Shown in pieces: positions 62,568-64,000 of a stretch of 64,000 nucleotides of DNA. Under the pieces are notes generated by a model. It saw only the letters and a list, made by a program, of their open reading frames with translations, was not told the DNA's origin and did no database searches. The DNA is from Polaromonas sp. C04 (GTDB taxonomy: Bacteria > Pseudomonadota > Gammaproteobacteria > Burkholderiales > Burkholderiaceae_C), in NCBI RefSeq assembly GCF_002002705.1, contig NZ_MUNS01000028.1:180628-244627 (forward strand). Reading direction: 5' to 3'. A program made the translations under genes and the position numbers. Within the stretch, counting starts at the first letter, position 1. Every line of letters begins with the position of its first letter.

Positions 62568-62628
62568 GAACTATCGTTTTGATAGCTAACTGTGCAGATG
62601 CGACAAGGGCAACAGGCCGATTTGGCGT
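62568..62628 (+). repeat. repeat family A copy overlapping the ung start
   Basis: CTATCGTTTTGATAGCTAAC, TGTGCAGATG, ACAAGGGCAACAGGCC and GATTTGGCG give a full-length copy. The most upstream possible ung starts (GTG 62592, ATG 62598) lie inside it, so it supplies either the N-terminal dozen residues or, if translation begins at the ATG 62634, the leader. Confidence 0.8.
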
Positions 62629-63410
62629 TTGAAATGCCGACCGAGCAAGCGCCGGCCGCTGCCGCGCCCGGCTCGTTGCACGAGCGGGCGCCCACCCAGT
62701 TGCCGGACTGGGCGCCCGAGCAATGGCCGGTGGGCGCGGGCTGGCAGCCCGTGATCGAGCGCTTTCTGGCCAGCGCGGCGGGCCGGCAACTCGGTGCCTT
62801 CATGCAGAGCCGGCTGGCCGCCGGCGCCGTCATCTACCCGCCGCAGCCGTTTCGCGCGCTGGCGCTCACGCCGCTGGCCGGCGTGCGCGTCGTGATTCTC
62901 GGCCAGGACCCGTACCACGGGCCGGGGCAGGCAGAGGGGCTGGCGTTTTCGGTCGCGCCCGGCGTCAAGCTGCCGCCGTCGCTGCGTAATATTTTCAAGG
63001 AGCGCCAGCGCGATTTGGGCCTGCCGCTACCGTCCAATGGTTCCCTGGTGCACTGGGCCGAGCAGGGCGTGCTGCTGCTCAACACCAGTTTGAGCGTGGA
63101 AGACGGCCAGCCGGCCAGCCACGCCAAACAGGGTTGGGAAGTGCTCACTGACGAAATTATCAAGACCGTGGCACAAAAGACAGACCCGGTCGTGTTCCTG
63201 CTGTGGGGCGCGCACGCGCAGGCCAAGCAGGCGCTGGTGACGGATGGCGATGCGCTGACGGGCGCTGGTGCGCGCCATCTGGTGCTGAGCGCCAACCACC
63301 CGTCACCCCTGGCCGCATTGCGGCCACCACATCCCTTCATCGGGTGTGGTCATTTCGGGCTCGCGAATGCCTTCCTGCAGCGCCTGGGCCGCCCGCCGGT
63401 GGCGTGGTAG
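62598..63410 (+). CDS. ung: uracil-DNA glycosylase
   Basis: About 270 residues. The catalytic [17 protein letters not shown] (Asp near residue 104), L-L-N-T-S-L-S-V and [10 protein letters not shown] identify family 1 UDG, which removes uracil from DNA. Three starts are possible (62592 GTG, 62598 ATG, 62634 ATG). The first two use a family A repeat as coding sequence, and none has a good Shine-Dalgarno site. The N-terminal ~45 residues before the core are Ala/Pro-rich and not conserved. Confidence 0.9.
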   Translation: MRQGQQADLAFEMPTEQAPAAAAPGSLHERAPTQLPDWAPEQWPVGAGWQPVIERFLASAAGRQLGAFMQSRLAAGAVIYPPQPFRALALTPLAGVRVVILGQDPYHGPGQAEGLAFSVAPGVKLPPSLRNIFKERQRDLGLPLPSNGSLVHWAEQGVLLLNTSLSVEDGQPASHAKQGWEVLTDEIIKTVAQKTDPVVFLLWGAHAQAKQALVTDGDALTGAGARHLVLSANHPSPLAALRPPHPFIGCGHFGLANAFLQRLGRPPVAW

Positions 63411-63437
63411 GCCGTGCAGGCGCATGGTGAGGGCGCG

Positions 63438-63467
63438 TTGTTCCGGTCCGGATTTTCGTGGCATAAT
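63438..63467 (+). promoter_or_regulatory. candidate promoter of the tRNA-tuf operon
   Basis: TTGTTC (63438-63443), an 18-nt spacer and CATAAT (63462-63467), with the tRNA-Tyr gene starting 16 nt after the -10. No other likely promoter is seen between ung and the tRNA genes, so it should drive tRNA-Tyr, tRNA-Gly, tRNA-Thr and tuf together. Confidence 0.6.
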
Positions 63468-63482
63468 CTGAGGTTCGCCAAA

Positions 63483-63568
63483 GGAGAGGTGGCCGAGTGG
63501 TTAATGGCAGCAGACTGTAAATCTGCCCTCTTACGAGTACGCTGGTTCGAATCCAGCCCTCTCCACCA
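63483..63568 (+). tRNA. tRNA-Tyr(GUA)
   Basis: An 86-nt class II tRNA: acceptor GGAGAGG pairs with CCTCTCC, encoded CCA at the 3' end, anticodon GTA at 63517-63519, a long variable arm (CCCTCTTACGAGTACG region) and T-loop GGTTCGAATCC. It is the first of three tRNA genes before tuf. Confidence 0.95.
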
Positions 63569-63619
63569 GCGATGAATTGATTTTGCAGGGCGTATTGGAT
63601 GTTGTTGGGTGACTCCGAT

Positions 63620-63693
63620 GCGGGAGTAGTTCAATGGTAGAACCCCAGCCTTCCAAGCTGATGACGCGGGTTCGATTCCCGTCTCCCGCTCCA
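63620..63693 (+). tRNA. tRNA-Gly(UCC)
   Basis: A 74-nt tRNA: acceptor GCGGGAG pairs with CTCCCGC, D-arm AGTTCAATGGTAGAAC, anticodon loop CTTCCAA with TCC at 63652-63654, T-loop GGTTCGATTCC, encoded CCA. Confidence 0.95.
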
Positions 63694-63727
63694 GGGTCGA
63701 TTCGAGGTCGTTGAAGGTGATAAAGAA

Positions 63728-63802
63728 GCCCATTTGGCTCAGTGGCAGAGCACTCCCTTGGTAAGGGAGAGGTCCCGGGTCCGATTCCCGGAATGGGCAC
63801 CA
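63728..63802 (+). tRNA. tRNA-Thr(GGU)
   Basis: A 75-nt tRNA: acceptor GCCCATT pairs with AATGGGC, anticodon loop TTGGTAA (GGT, between CTCCC and GGGAG), T-loop GGTCCGATTCC, encoded CCA. The order Tyr-Gly-Thr-tuf is conserved in proteobacteria. Confidence 0.95.
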
Positions 63803-63886
63803 GTTGTTGGGTGCGCGAAGGCTCGCCGCCCGGTGTTTTGAGTTGTTGGGAAATTGGCTTTTTGCAGCCCATCTGGAGAATTGAAA

Positions 63887-64000
63887 ATGGCAAAAGAGAA
63901 ATATGCACGCACCAAGCCGCACGTGAACGTGGGCACCATTGGACACGTGGACCACGGCAAGACCACGCTGACGGCGGCCATTGCCACCGTGCTGGCGGCC
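63887..64000 (+). CDS. tuf: elongation factor Tu (5' end; gene runs off the window)
   Basis: The first 38 codons are present: [29 protein letters not shown], containing the P-loop [13 protein letters not shown] lies eight nt upstream. EF-Tu delivers aminoacyl-tRNA to the ribosome. Its place after the three tRNA genes marks it as the tufB-type copy, which is normally followed by tRNA-Trp, secE and nusG outside the window. Confidence 0.95.
   Translation, partial: MAKEKYARTKPHVNVGTIGHVDHGKTTLTAAIATVLAA

Noticed and set aside
63595..63850. Repeated TTGTTGGG between the tRNA genes and before tuf, examined as a CRISPR-like or direct-repeat array
   Set aside because: The shared part is about ten bases with irregular spacing in a conserved tRNA-tuf operon; more likely a processing-region similarity.

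Overview
The window is high-GC DNA from a betaproteobacterium of the Burkholderiales, most like a member of the Comamonadaceae (Polaromonas, Rhodoferax, Variovorax or Acidovorax relatives). The evidence is the codon usage, the phcBSRQ-type signalling genes, the trp gene order with rpe and gph, the tRNA-Tyr/Gly/Thr-tuf block at the right end, and dispersed short repeats of the kind I associate with this family. No phage, IS element, rRNA or CRISPR array is visible.

Layout. 1-635: 3' end of a putative zinc metallopeptidase gene, facing a small Cys-rich CWC gene. 815-16660: an aryl-polyene (xanthomonadin-like) pigment cluster. Its forward arm encodes ACP, membrane protein, acyl-AMP ligase, two hot-dog dehydratases, LpxL-like acyltransferase, LolA-like carrier, MMPL exporter, deacetylase, ketosynthase, chain-length factor and ketoreductase. 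Its reverse arm encodes a glycosyltransferase, a PlsC acyltransferase and a flavin-dependent halogenase. Between the arms are maleylacetate reductase and hydroxyquinol dioxygenase. 16864-22286: GNAT/DUF2917 facing a LysR gene, a tautomerase, a DsbA-like protein and a SWIM-SNF2 helicase. 22397-23065: a TumE/TumA-like toxin-antitoxin pair under a large palindromic promoter-operator. 23113-27181: malate synthase G with a haloacid dehalogenase and a divergent LysR gene. 27178-30928: lipid A amino-sugar modification genes (ChbG/NaxD-type deacetylase, ArnT, GtrA, GT2).

31030-39083: psiF, argS, a SPOR protein, dsbA, lptA-lptB-rpoN and rlmL. 39158-40988: PIN protein, YecA-like SEC-C protein and a CZB zinc sensor. 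41331-46348: phcB-phcS-phcR-phcQ-like quorum-sensing operon. 46367-50771: pncC, pgpA, thiL, a YbdK-type ligase and a CPA2 antiporter. 51025-63410: apaG, rpe, an acyl-CoA synthetase, msrC-type GAF protein, gph, a chalcone-isomerase-like protein, trpE-trpG-(threonine aldolase-LysE)-trpD-trpC and ung. 63483-64000: three tRNAs and the start of tuf.

The most unusual signal lies across the genes. At least a dozen copies of a ~60-bp element (family A) and three copies of a ~69-bp GC-rich element (family B) occur here, and most lie inside or at the ends of coding sequences without breaking the frame. Family A copies in the sense orientation are read in one preferred frame and add a recurring peptide (A-I-x-x-I-A-...-R-A-x-A) to RpoN, ThiL, a dehalogenase, a deacetylase and a LysE exporter. 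Reverse-orientation copies add another recurring peptide to Gph, the PIN protein and maleylacetate reductase. Other copies supply stop codons or C-termini, the ribosome-binding site and start codon of the threonine aldolase gene, and the N-terminus of Ung. Family B copies are read in the same frame inside TrpE and threonine aldolase. This resembles the protein-invading palindromic elements of Rickettsia. That comparison is inference from reading the sequence; no search was run.
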